A stretch of 64,000 bases of DNA from Gautieria morchelliformis (lineage: Eukaryota; Basidiomycota; Agaricomycetes; Gomphales; Gomphaceae): NCBI GenBank assembly GCA_015179125.1, contig WHVA01000154.1:124001-188000 (forward strand). Reading direction: 5' to 3'. Positions 47,547 through 58,772 of this stretch are shown here, one piece after another (positions within the stretch are counted from its first letter, which is position 1; each line of letters begins with the position of its first letter). The notes below the pieces were generated by a model. The model worked only from the letters and a program-made list of their open reading frames with translations, was not told the DNA's origin and did not search any database. Made by a program: the position numbers and the translations under genes.

Positions 47547-48591
47547 AGCGAGTCTGCTTATTCTTCAAGGGGGTTCCGTAGTTGGGGTCACCCAAGGCAA
47601 GCGAGTGGCAAGAGGACCGGCATGAAATGCAGATGACGACATGTGGGATACTGAGAGTCAGCCAGGAGATTGGGAAGTTATGAAAGAGAGAGGGCTCACC
47701 AGGCAATATAAAACTTTCAAGAATGAAATCCTGGTGAGCTTCAGCATGCCTGAATGCCAGTGGTTGATGTCCTTATACGTACTCCATCAATGCATGATAA
47801 CATCGATTCGAATCTCAATCTCGTCCTTCAACATGGCAAAAACAGCCTTGATCGCATCTGAAGGGTGGCATTGAAGTATTAATGTATCCGTCGACTGATC
47901 CGGTGAGACTGGAGCCATGTCATCATCGGATGACACACTCGTGAACAGGGGCAGGAACATGAGGCATGTGGGCGTGGTCATTGAGTATGGGGCTCAATGT
48001 CTGGGAGAAGCTCTCATACCCCGTGAGTAAGGCATGAGAAAAATTGTTAGATGGCAACATGTAGATATGCATATACATACTTTTGAGATGTTTACTTACT
48101 GCACTATGAATGGCAAGTTGAGTTTGATATGGGAGGTTCAAGCAGGAGGCATATTAAAAAAAGTGGGAGGTTTTGGAGCTATGTAAATTCACCGGTTGAG
48201 CTCACTGCGTGCGACGACGGCGACAGTGGTTGATGCGACGTGGTGGAGCTGGAGACAGTCATGTGAACAGTTGAGCTGAGGCTCGAGACGCTGGATGTGG
48301 TTCCGACGGGTAGGACAGGTGTCCATAGCTCACCCACAGTCATATTTTGCAGCTAAGTAAGAATTATGTGTAGTATTATCCGTAGTACTGGTCCTCTCTG
48401 AAAAACATACCTACTTAGCCTCTGCAACCCGGTCGGTTACCCTAGCTAAGAAGGTATGACTAACTGGGCACTACAGGTGGCTATGTGGACCATAGCTAGG
48501 GCATAGAACTAAAAAATCCAAATAAAACAAGCATTTTTTATTTTGCATTTTGGGTGCTGAGGGGGGAACAATGTCAAGCTTAGCTTACTGT
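47547..48591 (-). other. Possible minus-strand exons, unrecognised
   Basis: Coding-like pieces on the minus strand are a Ser/Thr-rich exon at about 48340-48190 (MTVGELWTPVLPVGTTSS), a short piece at about 48135-48098, and 47981-47773 (SSDDDMAPVSPDQSTDTL, then a helical stretch with FAMLKDEIEIRIDVIM). Splice joins are uncertain. They may be the remains of one gene. No domain is recognised. Confidence 0.3.
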
Positions 48592-49089
48592 TGTAGTAGA
48601 CAGGAATTATAGGCAGTAGGTATGGACTTGTTGCTCAAAAGAATAGACTAGAAATTAATTCACTCTCTCAGTGAATTTAGTTGTCACTATAAATATATTA
48701 TACACTACCTAGAAATTAATTCACTACAGAGTATTTCTAGGTCAATAAATCGAAAGAACACTAGACTAATTTACTTGGCTCTCTCAGTGAATTTAGTTGT
48801 CACTGAGAGAGGGGGAAATCTGTCTCACTGTGCATGTACTACTACCCGGCCCTTTAGCGCCCAAGAGCTCGCGCGTCGAAGTCATTTCAGACTCCGCTGG
48901 GTGCAGCCGCCTATGAAAATAGAAATAACAAAGTGGAATGGAGAGGTAGAGAGTGACTGGAAATTTTCGAAAATAACCAGAGAAATGGATGCATGGTACA
49001 AGAACAATGTGAGAAGAGATTGGGACACCATACAAGAAATTGAATATATTATGCTTGATTTTGGTGCAGGAGCATAAATGCACCCAACA
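48592..49089 (+). repeat. LTR-A copy 5, solo LTR
   Basis: The 498-bp copy begins TGTAGTAGACAGG and ends GCACCCAACA, with the perfect 5-bp duplication ACTGT (48587-48591 and 49090-49094). It lies about 48 bp beyond the stop codon of the minus-strand gene at 49137-50461, probably in its 3' UTR. Confidence 0.92.
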
Positions 49090-49136
49090 ACTGTATGTAG
49101 TTCAATGCAGGTTTTAATTTTGTTTGCTACTTTGTA

Positions 49137-50461
49137 CTAATGGTGAGAACCCACTACAGGAGAATCTCCAGAAGAGGGTGTCATAGGATTGGAGAGGAAG
49201 GGCTTAGCTTCTTCTGACGTTGGATCAATGAGATCTGGCGGTAGGCATTCATTCTTGATGTTGGATTTCCTCCTGTCTAGCATAAGCCCCAAAAATCTGA
49301 GGGATCATATAACGTGGAACATACGCGTCATCAAAGTTCGTAATAGCATCTTTGATCCCTTCCGCACCGAGTGCCAATGGACCATAAGGCAACTTCGCCA
49401 ATCCTGACACGTTCTTGAGCTCGGAAACCGTGGGGGCGCACCCGTATGCGGCAGGGTGAGGGGCGCGGAGGTGCTGGGGTGGGTGAGCTGGTGTAGGAGG
49501 ATGGGGTGGTGGGGAAGCGGGTGGCGGCAGGTGCAGGTGTGGGTGCAGGTGCAGGTGCAGGTGCGGGTGCAGGGATGGGTTGGGCGACGATGCGAAGGAC
49601 GCGGGGGCGCACGCATATGCGGCGGGGGTGAGGGGCACGGAGGTGCTGGGGTGGGTGAGGTGGTGTAGGAGGACGGGGTGGTGGGGAAGCGGGCGCAGGC
49701 GGGGGCGGGGGTGGGGGTGTGGGTGTGGGTACGGGTGCAGGTACGGGCACAGGTGTGGGTGAGATTGCAGCACGGACAACACGGAGCTCATCGTGAGGAG
49801 ACTGGGCATACAGTTAGCAGGGTGCAGGGGCGTTGACATACCTTGACACTCAGGAGACTCCATACAGTGGACATGGGGGATACCGGCCCAAACAGCAGCC
49901 AGTAGAGGGACGGGAGCCCAGATGTGACATGACTGGGCTGGCGGCCCTTGAGGCGTGCAAGGGCGTCACCGCGGTTGGTGTTGCGGTAGCGCATGGAGGC
50001 ACGGGACATGGCGGTGGTCATCGCGAGGGTGTTGACAGTAGGAGTGATGGAGCTGCAGTCGGTCAGGGTGCTGGTGGATGATACGAGTAGAAGGGGCGCT
50101 TCAAGTCATAATGGTGGATTTGTAGTTGGGATGCGTGACATCCCTTTCAGCAAGGATGTAAAGTAAGCATAAGTAGCAAATGCACCAATAAAAACGGGAT
50201 AGTGGCCATTCGACACCTCAAAATTACACTTGAGTTGTGGTTCAGCATTGGGAGTAAGGGTGGTCCATACCTGGCCCAGAATGTCTTTACAAAGGCTGTC
50301 GCACGATTCATGTCATAGAATTCTTGGTCAGGGTGTGTGTTTTGGGAACTTCCGTTCTCCTTGTATGTACTACCCACACCATCGATATTCCTTGCCCTGG
50401 CCACCCTAACCCTGTTCGTCACATGTACAGCAAGGATCTGCGGGATTGCGTTATACACCAA
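49137..50461 (-). CDS. Unrecognised Pro-rich multi-exon gene
   Basis: Coding-like exons on the minus strand include one near 50461-50280 (HPDQEFYDMNRATAFVK), one near 50040-49850 (MTTAMSRASMRYRNTN), a long Pro/His/Ala-rich stretch over a minisatellite, and then ELKNVSGLAKLPYGPLAL and DDAYVPRYMIPQIFGAYA. The tail (NECLPPDLIDPTSEEAKPF) is in another phase and stops at 49139-49137, so one intron or shift is not resolved. No domain is recognised. The first exon overlaps the 5' side of the Tc1 transposase gene on the other strand. Confidence 0.4.
49440..49765. repeat. G/T-rich minisatellite in a coding-like stretch
   Basis: Degenerate GGTGCAGGTGCGGGTGCAG-type short repeats, in two blocks joined by near-copies of one longer segment (GGCGCGGAGGTGCTGGGGTG and GGGCACGGAGGTGCTGGGGT). 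On the minus strand it reads as Pro/Ala/His-rich in all three frames. Confidence 0.75.
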
Positions 50462-51592
50462 AAATTCAAGCTCAACAAGAAATCAACCGATATTGCAATT
50501 GACCTCAATATGTCACTACGTGTAGTTCAACGCACAATCAAACTCTGGCGGGATGTTGGAGACATCATGGCAGAGCCAAAGTGGCTATTTCATGGGTCAA
50601 AAATGACCTCAGCTCAAAGTGAAGTAACTAATTCATGTCTGTGTTTAGCTGTAGCTTATTTTATTTTATAACAGTTTCTTCTTGTGCTTCTTGAACACTT
50701 GCCCTATCTGTACCTCGATGAGCTTGTCGAAGAGCTAGAGGTGCAGCATGGTATTTTAGTAAGTATATCAACTGTCTGGAGGACGCTTCAACATCTTGGC
50801 TTGCAAAGAAAGAAAGTGAGTCGTTAAATCCTTGAAGAATGACAACCTTTATATTTGTCTCCAATCCAGCTTTCACTGGAAGCCGCAGAGCGCTGTGAAG
50901 CCTTGTGGACTGCTTTCCAGTTTCGTATTGGTAGTGAACCACCAGACCGTTTGGTTTTCACAGATGAAAGCACAATTGACCTTCGCACAATGTATAGACT
51001 AATGGGATGGGCTTACAAGGGATGTAGGCCTCGAGTGCAAGCACGTTTACACAGGGGCCAAAGGTAACGATTTGTGCATGGGCCTCCATTATTGTATCGC
51101 TAATATCCACTCAGATTTTCAATCCTTCCGCTGCTCTCACAAGATGGAATCATCTATAGCCATATCAAATTAGGCGCATACAACAGTCCAGAGTTCCTTG
51201 GGTTTCTGAAGGGCCTTTTAGAAGTAATGAACCCTTACCCGGCACCACAGAGCGTTCTTGCTATGGATAACTGGACCACTCACCACATACCTGAGGTCTC
51301 ACTCTTATGTGCGCAAAGGTTTTTACCATTATAAACTGTTTTCACTAGTGTCTAATCTTGCATTTGTAGAGGAATCAAACTGATGTATCTTCCGCCGTAC
51401 TCGCCCGATCTCAACCCGATCGAAGAATCATTCTCCTTCATCAAAGCTCACCTCAGATGTCATGGTGCCGAGTTCCGTGCATGTGTTGCAAGTAAGGAGA
51501 GGGCTGAGCTATTCATGTTTCTCTATGAGGCACTGGATCGGATTACATGCAGACATATGCGAGGGTGGATGAAGGACTGTGGCTATCTGTAG
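50423..51592 (+). CDS. Tc1/mariner-type transposase (DD34E) with four introns
   Basis: A DDE transposase of the IS630-Tc1-mariner superfamily, which would cut and paste at TA sites. Exons 50423-50623, 50675-50815, 50870-51063, 51115-51318 and 51370-51592 join in frame to about 320 residues without a stop; the introns are 51-54 bp. The amino end has a helix-turn-helix (DIAIDLNMSLRVVQRTIKLW). The catalytic residues are the D of LVFTDES, the D of LAMDNWTTHH and the E of SPDLNPIEES. There are 34 residues between the second D and the E. An upstream in-frame ATG at 50324 would add 33 residues. I could not find the terminal inverted repeats, so the ends of the element are unknown. Confidence 0.88.
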
Positions 51593-53336
51593 TGTGGTTG
51601 TACTACTGTAATGTGATGGATGATATTGGTAAACAAAACTTAGTAGTGCAAAAAGTACTCATTTTAAGTGCCCGCTCTTCCTACAGTGGCTACAGGATCT
51701 CATAATATTATATGTCATGCGTTACATGTGGTCTTTCCCAGCTCATCCTCTCTCTTCACCTGTCATTTCCCCTCCTCGATATAATCCCAATAGTTACATA
51801 CTGCTCATATATCTTGGTGGCCTGAAATCGTACTCATCGACGTCCGAAAGAAAGTTTGGATTCAGCCAATCCAGAGCAGTATCCCGAGCAAGTGTTAACC
51901 ATTGAATCAAGAGCTTGGAGAATGGTTTCAAGCCCGTGGAGAAGTTGTTCACGACTTCCTGATGCTTTCCAGCTGTTTCAGGTCCCGAAGGCGGACTTTG
52001 AAACTAGCGCTAAAAATTCATCGAAAATTTGTTTGAGCTCAAACTCATGAACCAGGACGAGTTAAGGTCTAATATTTTGTATGATATATATACACACAGA
52101 TAAATGTGATTCTATGTATAAATGGAGCTCTCAAATAAGCCCAATGGAAATGCCATTCTGCAGCATATATGTGCATCGGCTCTTCCCAGGCAGCCACCGG
52201 CAGCCTGGGCTATATGCTTTAAACAATATATTGATGAAGGGGGATCCCCTATATACTCAATATCTCTTAGAATCATTCAGGAAAGTTGTCTGCTTTGGTA
52301 TAAAATTTTCTACACATCATGCTTGTTGTTGACTTATTTTGTCTGCATGCTGCACAGGTAAAGTATAAGTTTCAGTGTACTACACACATATCTATATTGG
52401 CTGAATTTCTGACAAGAGGAACAATGTGTCAGCTCGGAAAGTGGGCAAAGTTGCTCCCCAAATCTCAGGCTCTTGGAGCAGGCCCATGTCAGTGACATCT
52501 CCACCTTCAAGCTCAGCGCCAGCGGTGGCGGTACACTGGTGCATGATGGGAGGACCAACCGAGGCAAGGGTGCACTCATCTCAGCAATTCCAGGTGTGAA
52601 GGGCATGTGGTGACATCTGTGAGAGGAGGGGAAGGAAGGTGAGGCCACTTCGTGGCTGAACATACTGATGGCCAAGCCTCTGTACGCTGAGTACTGCTAC
52701 AACTGAGCCCGTGTTGAGGTCGTACTGTTGGATAGGTTGTCAGGATGAAGCATGAACGCAGGGTGCCTGCCTTCCTGCTCCATGTGGGCATTCCAGTGCT
52801 TCAGCTGATAATCAGGGGCCGACAACCAATGGTAGATTGCCTGTTGTTTGTCTACAGGGAATTCCATAAGAATCAGTCAGTTTCAGGTCATCAGACAGTG
52901 GCAATGTTGCACAGACCTTGCCTGTCACTCTCATGTTCGTCATGTCAACGCCAAATTTCTGTAAGCACAATAAGGAGTGCTCGGTGTTTGAGGTTAATCT
53001 GGGAACATACATTTGATAAACGAGTAGAGCAGAAGTAAGCACCTCATGGAACCTTTGCAGGTTGTCCAGAGTCTTTCTTGCTTGAGTTTATACAATGGGG
53101 CCATTATTGTGACCTGCAACACATCAACAATGTCTATCACACAAATTTATGCACCTGAGGTCAACAAATTGAGCTCCGGATGACATGTGAAAACCCAGAA
53201 TTGATCATGCTCACATTGGAAAGATGTTGATGAGGGTTCAGGGGAGCGGGTACGGGATATTGGCAGTCATGAGTCTGTCACATGCGTGATGTGGCTCTTG
53301 CTTCGTTCGCTCACCCACACTTAGCTTCGTTATACC
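51593..53336. other. No gene recognised; possible minus-strand exon
   Basis: 51593-52330 holds nothing I can support. On the minus strand 52960-52800 has a coding-like piece (KFGVDMTNMRVTGKVCATLP) after an acceptor-like TTGTGCTTACAG, and 52675-52400 is open on both strands. These may be decayed exons; no domain is recognised. Confidence 0.35.
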
Positions 53337-54960
53337 ATGGCTAAGACATCCAGCAAGTGAAAGGCATCCCAAAAGGTTGCTTCAAGGGCGCGGGATACAC
53401 CAGATCCATCGTTAGTTATACCAGGACGATGCATAAGAAAATCGTCTGAGCGTGCTAAGTCAGCAGAGATTGTTGTTACCAAGATGCAGGCTACTAGGGA
53501 GATTACGACCCTGTCCAATGTCCCAGAAGGCTCTGAACCAGAGGACAAGGAGGCAGCGGCCATCGCAAGCCGAAAGGAAACATCTGACTATGAACCCATG
53601 GCAACTCCATCAGAGGAATCCAACTCAAATGATGAGGCATCAAACATCTCTATTGATTCCAAGCCTGTGAAGGCCAAGGTAGCGGCCAAACCTGCAACAA
53701 AGCCTTCTATCAGAAAGGCTTTGAAGGGGCCTCAGCAAGTAACACGTGAGTGCAGCCCATTTTCTATATGCCCCATTTTGTACTAATTGTAACTAGATAT
53801 ATGTTTCCGCGTACCTTACAAGGATTCTGATGGGCAAGAATACAAACAATGGGTCTCACCTTCAGTCAGTGACACACTTGAAGAAGTAACACAGGCACTC
53901 TATTCTATTATTAGCTGCACCGATATTCACAAGTCTAATCTCCCGGCCCTGTCTTGTCGGTTCTCAAAGGACCCGCTGAAAGTTAAGTACAAGCTTTCAG
54001 AGGACAATTGGGACTTTATCAAGAAGGAATATCAAACTGAAGTGCAGAAAAAGCAGGACGATGCAAAGATCGATATCTCACTCCCCCCTCAGGTAACCAA
54101 GCGACTTTTTCTTTTTATCTTAGAATAGGACTAATCAAACACTAATATAATGTTATCTCAGTTCCTGGATAATCTCCTTGCGTCTAAAAAAGTCCAAAAG
54201 GCCAAAAATGCTACCATTTCCACAAAACGTGGAAAGGTAATGGGTTCGAAGAGCCTTTATTTGGCTAATGATGAGTACATCAATGAAGAGGATTGGCTGG
54301 ACATGGATGCACACTACTTCCCAAGCTATCAGATGCTTGAGGCCAGGGTGCGTAAAGAGCTTAGCAAATGCCAGCTCCACAAGGATGAGCTCTGCAAAAT
54401 AAACAAGCACAACAAGCATCAAAGGATTTCTAATGTCCTGCTCCGGGAATGGGTGGAAGCCTTGGTGTGTCACGATATGTTGTTATATTTGCTTTATTCA
54501 TCATGTTTATCTACAGCAAAAAATAAGCCTAACGTCACTACGACCATTCCACCAAAATCCCTGGCATTTGAATTATTTCACTTTGATATCGGCAACCCTC
54601 TTGAAAGGCCGGCTATGACGCGGAAGGACCGACACCAAGTTACCCAGGGCCCTGCGAATCACTGCTCCAGCGATCAATATTGTCATTCCTTCAGGTCAGA
54701 AGCTCAAGAATCTGCTTCAAGATGACTCTTCATCCCCCGCTGCCTCTCAAGGTAGCAAGCTGAAGTGGGTTAATCGTTTGCCATCGCCACCTGAAGCCAA
54801 CCAATATGGAGATGTCAACCAGACCATCAGGGCTTGGCTGGGTTCCATATCTAACACCCCTGATGTGAGATATATTGATCTTGAGGATCTCCGTAATAGG
54901 CTTGCCGAACATGGGTTCATTGATGTTCCGCTCAGATTTCTCAATGGGTTACCTCGGGGC
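53337..54960 (+). pseudogene. Unrecognised multi-exon gene, decayed, cut by LTR-D
   Basis: From ATG 53337 the frame meets TGA at 53358-53360 (one C-to-T from CGA) and then continues Lys/Glu/Ser-rich. Introns 53746-53796, 54093-54161 and 54465-54516 join VPYKDSDGQEYKQWVSPS to FLDNLLASKKVQKAKNAT and on. After 54517 the coding-like frames no longer match in phase, and the last piece (SKLKWVNRLPSPPEANQYGD, then a SAM-like helical tail LRNRLAEHGFIDVPLRFL) runs to 54960, where LTR-D begins. Charged and probably nuclear; family unknown. The Pro-rich linker plus helical tail resembles the gene split by Copia-1. Confidence 0.5.
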
Positions 54961-56228
54961 TGTCAAGATTGGTTTTTAGGCGTTAATATTGTGTATTAGT
55001 GAACACAGCGAATGCCCGAATGACTTGTGCAAATAAGTATGCCGTTCGGCGAATGCGTGAACCAATGAATGTTCACAAGATGGGAGGGTTGCCCGAACGG
55101 GGCGCGCCCTATCTACAGTCATAGCAAAATGGCCCGTGGCACTTGACGATACAACGTGCAAGGTGTCACCGAAGGGCTGTCTAAGTAGCGACAATCCCTT
55201 CGCCGATGAAGGTGCTCCTTCAGAGCCCTTCGCCAACAGCGCAGAAAATAGTTCGAAGGCTTAAGGTAACGAAGATGAAGTATGAGAACTCACCAGTGAT
55301 GCCTAAGTCCTCTGCTGGTTGAAGATAGAAATCTCCAAGAGAAGGCTTAAGACGATGATCACAGTGAGGTCAATTTTGCACAAGATGGACGACGTATGAT
55401 AATTGAACTGGGGAATATACATGTGAATGTAAACTACTTATATCGAATGCTCGTAAGGCATCAGCGAATAGGAAAGAGGCCGTCGCGAGTCAGGGTTGGA
55501 TAGGGGTGGGCAGTCATGATACTAAGTAGATGGGAATAAACATACAATAGAGTGAGGGAAGGGTGCGAACATGAAATGACGGAGAGTAAAGGTGGCGAAG
55601 GCATTCATGTACAAAACCATGTCTTGGGACCCGCATACATGCTACCCTGCACGGACTCTTCGTCTACTGGGTTGATCCCGCATGACCTATGGAACGGACG
55701 TCCTGCGAACACACTTTGGCCATATGAACACCCAAAGGGGTTGTATTAAGAAGGTGATGGGGTTAGTGATGAACCATCTTGCCGGGTAAATGGGATTGAT
55801 CGTTTTTTTGATGGCATGCCTGCTGGCGAAATGATCGTCTTGAGCCCTCTCCTATAGATTTCTATCTTTGACCAGAGGAGGACTTAAGCACCACTGGTGA
55901 GTTTTCATACTTCACCTTCACTACCTTAGCCTTTGTACTATTATTGGTGCTGTCGGCAAAGGGCTCTGAAGGAGTGCCTTCGCCGGTGAAAGGATTGTTA
56001 CTACTTGACAACCTTTCCGTGAGACCTTGCATGTTACATCTTCAAGTGTCACCGGCTACTTTGCTACAAATGTAGATAGGGCGAGCTCTGTTCGGGCAGC
56101 CCTCTTACCTTCTGAACAATTATTGGTTCATCTTAATTCACCGAAAGGCACACTTCTTCACACAAGCTATTCGGGCATTCACTGTGTTCACTAATACACG
56201 ATATTAACGCCTAAAATCCAATCTTGAC
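54961..56228. repeat. Two truncated LTR-D copies joined back to back
   Basis: 54961 to about 55832 is LTR-D in plus orientation (beginning TGTCAAGATTGG) without its last part. From there to 56228 is LTR-D in minus orientation (ending CCAATCTTGACA) with only its first 396 bp. The outer 400 bp are inverted repeats of about 80% identity, so the whole looks like a fold-back element. Left and right flanks belong to different sequences (an unknown gene; a Gypsy gag), so it is not a simple insertion into either. Confidence 0.8.
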
Positions 56229-57404
56229 AGCAGTACCATATTTAGCTCAAGCATTATATTTTCAGCAGCTAAACGATCCGGGCCCTTGATGGGGTTTGAT
56301 AGCTCCACTGTTGCAGCTTGTATGCCTGGCAGGCATGTGAGGTGGCTGTTTGGGACAGTTGTGTGTTTAGGGCAGTCCCAAGGCAGGTGGCCCGCCTGTG
56401 AGCACAGGAAGCATAGACCCTTTGCTTGCAGATCATCCTTTTGAGAACCTGTGAGCTTTGTCTTGTGTGTTGGCAAGCATGAGCGTCACTTTGCGCAGGT
56501 ATTAGCTCTGATGTCATTCGTGGTCATATCTCTAGGCTTGAATTCACGGAAGTCGCGGCACTGAGATGGTGATGTCTGTGTCCTGAGAACATTGGTTGGT
56601 GACGCCAGACGTGGATATGCATCACCATTCCTCAAAGGTTGTCTAGATTCCATCTTTGGAAGGGAGGTGTTCCGCCTTTCTTCGTATTGTCATAAGTGCT
56701 CAGCCTGTTCAAATCACTCAGCGGTCTCTTCTAATGTTGAGAGATCTGTGTATTCATCAGACAATCCCACCTTTGTCCACTCCAGGCAGAGGTAGCTGTT
56801 GGCACCATTCCATAGCTGCTGGACAATGTGAAATTCCGTAATATCCAGGGCAAGTTGCCAGGGATCGAAGGTGGCTAATGTATTCTCATACCATTTTCTT
56901 GCCTTGGTGAGCTTCATAGAATTTGAGATGCATTTGTTGTCTGAATCAAGCTGGAAAACACAAGTCAAATAGTTCTTTTCCCAGGGACTCTACCGTGTAG
57001 GTGTTGGGCTGGGGGGCCACAAATGCCATATAGTACCTGGCTGCTTTTCCCTTCATAAACTTCTTCATGTGTCTTACACAAAAATGTGTTGGGAAATTTG
57101 TGATTTCAAACCAGTTATTTACTTCAAAAGTCCATTGTTCAAACATGTCGATGTCAGCGGCGCTATCGTAAGGGTCTGGCTCTGAGATTTTGACATGGGA
57201 TGTGTCTGTAAGTCTCTCTTTGAGCTTCTTTCCGTAAGCCCTCTTCCTTTGGACTTTGGCCTTGTATATACTAGGTGGATCACTTGATTTGGCCGATGAG
57301 ACATCCGTGTCGTCTTGGTGGATTGTGGGATGTATATTATTTCTGCCATTGAATACATTTGCTAAGTAGCTTTGGAGCGGGATCTGGTCCGTGGCATGGT
57401 TCAA
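56229..57404 (-). mobile_element. Gypsy-type gag relic
   Basis: Read on the minus strand: start at 57404 (MNHATDQIPLQSYL), a charged N-terminal part, a capsid-like region (MFEQWTFEVNNWFEITNF; HMKKFMKGKAARYYM), and a zinc knuckle near 56430 (CFLCSQAGHLPWDC). It is a gag of the retrotransposon type, distinct from the other gags in the window. No pol or LTR can be tied to it. It is broken, with about two breaks, and ends at LTR-D. Confidence 0.75.
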
Positions 57405-57774
57405 AAGTGGGTACCAACGATGCCGGCTCCCGGGGAGCCGGCATCGTTGGTGCCCGGCTTCCTGGTTTCATCCAGTAATACACGGTTCACCGGGGCCGGT
57501 GCCGCCCGGCACCAACCGCCGCTGACTTTCGGCCGTCAACGGTGGCAATTACCATTTGAAGCACTCGTGCCCGCTCCCACCCACCCTCGATCTGCACCGC
57601 ACGCTGTTGCACGTTGTCACACAACACGTGGCACCGTTGTCCGACACGTCCCATCGCATGTTGCTCGCACCCAACGCCAAGTGGCGGCCATTGGTGCACC
57701 GTCGAGTTCCATGAAGACCCTCATCCCCACTCACTCCCCCTCTCAGGTGAGCACAGTTATTTAACACTCTCCAA
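57405..57774. other. GC-rich region with a strong palindrome
   Basis: 57414-57450 is a perfect 17-bp inverted repeat (CCAACGATGCCGGCTCC and its complement) around a 3-base loop, extending further with one mismatch. The rest up to 57774 is GC-rich with repeated GGCACCAAC/GTTGGTGCC words. A related GGGTACCAAC word occurs at 58661, so this could be the end of a small transposon, but I cannot prove ends. Confidence 0.55.
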
Positions 57775-58119
57775 AGGCTGCGGCTATCTAATTCAGAGAC
57801 GTCAGCTAAAGCTCAGAGCGAGTGGGTGGCCTTCAAGAAGCTACGGAGCGCGACACGCATGGAATTGGTGAGAGGGTGTTGGGCTGCTGGTGGGCACCGT
57901 GTGCAAGCCTGGTAGAGCTGCCTGATCCACTCTTAATGCGGGATTGCGCAAGTGCTCTGGCTGCAACAAGGCCTTTTATTGCACAAATGACTGTCAAGTG
58001 AGGTGAGTTGGACCATTGTTACTGTAACCGTGTTCATTTAGGCTCAGTGGAGCGCTAGTGATTGGAGGGTGCATAAGAGGCAATGTGCAGTTTGGAAAGC
58101 GGCAATCACGGCACGCTGA
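57775..58119 (+). CDS. MYND-type zinc finger protein fragment
   Basis: Exons 57775-57867 (ending FKKLRSATRMEL), 57953-57997 (CSGCNKAFYCTNDCQ) and 58042-58119 (AQWSASDWRVHKRQCAVWK) join in phase across introns 57868-57952 and 57998-58041 and end at TGA 58117-58119. The C-x2-C, YC-x3-CQ and W-x3-HK-x2-C pattern is that of a MYND finger, a protein-protein interaction module. The usual first CxxC pair is not visible upstream, and I could not find a start codon in frame, so this is either 5'-truncated or has an unseen first exon. Confidence 0.6.
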
Positions 58120-58772
58120 AAATTGCTTTAGTCGGCACAAATCAAGGCTGTGATCAGCTTGCTTTGTTCAAAAGTAGAGGCCAGAGAAGGGAATGAGCGG
58201 ATTCACGCATGCAAGGCTCGTCACTGAGCATGCACCCACGCTCAGTGGGCATTGACAGAAAGTAGCGTCGTCTCACAAATTAAAACTTGGCAGCATCGAC
58301 GTAGATCGTGCTGTGAACTGTCCGCAGGAGGTTCTGTCATGAGCTGAAAACTGGTCCAAATATAGCCTACCGCAGTGATTGATATTATAGGACAACGTAC
58401 TTTTCAGTTTCGTAGACAAGCAATAACACGCCCAGGCTTCTACACCTTCCTTCGTTTTGCACTGAGACTATTTATTCTCAATCTATATTATCTGAACTGA
58501 GTGGCGTGCCTAGTAATTGCAATTTAATTCAGATAACATACAATATTCACTATTTATCAGCGACGGGTAGTACTCACATGGTGTGTGTCTACCCTGCGTC
58601 GGTGTTCGAGGCCGTGAGGTACAGGTCGGCCGTGGACATCATCAGTCAGCACGGCCGGGTACCAACCCGTGGTGGTGCACGCTGGTGGCCAGCACTGTGC
58701 ACCGGCGATTACCACCGTTTAGCACCACGCGGCGCTAACCCCTGTGAACCGTGTATAACTTGTTTCATCTGC
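58120..58772. other. No gene recognised
   Basis: AT-rich sequence to about 58560, then moderately GC-rich. An open frame on the plus strand (58506-58922) overlaps the minus-strand gene to the right and has no recognised domain. GGGTACCAAC at 58661 echoes 57411. Confidence 0.45.

Noticed and set aside
49249-49863. A 204-residue His/Pro-rich metal-binding protein
   Set aside because: The His-Pro runs come from a minisatellite that reads Pro/Ala-rich or His/Pro-rich depending on frame; only the segment after it looks coding.
54961-56228. A MITE or DNA transposon with 400-bp terminal inverted repeats
   Set aside because: The full-length copy at 43809-44808 and the fragment at 61605-61921 show that each arm is the start of a TG...CA LTR that extends past the supposed arm, so inverted LTRs explain it better.
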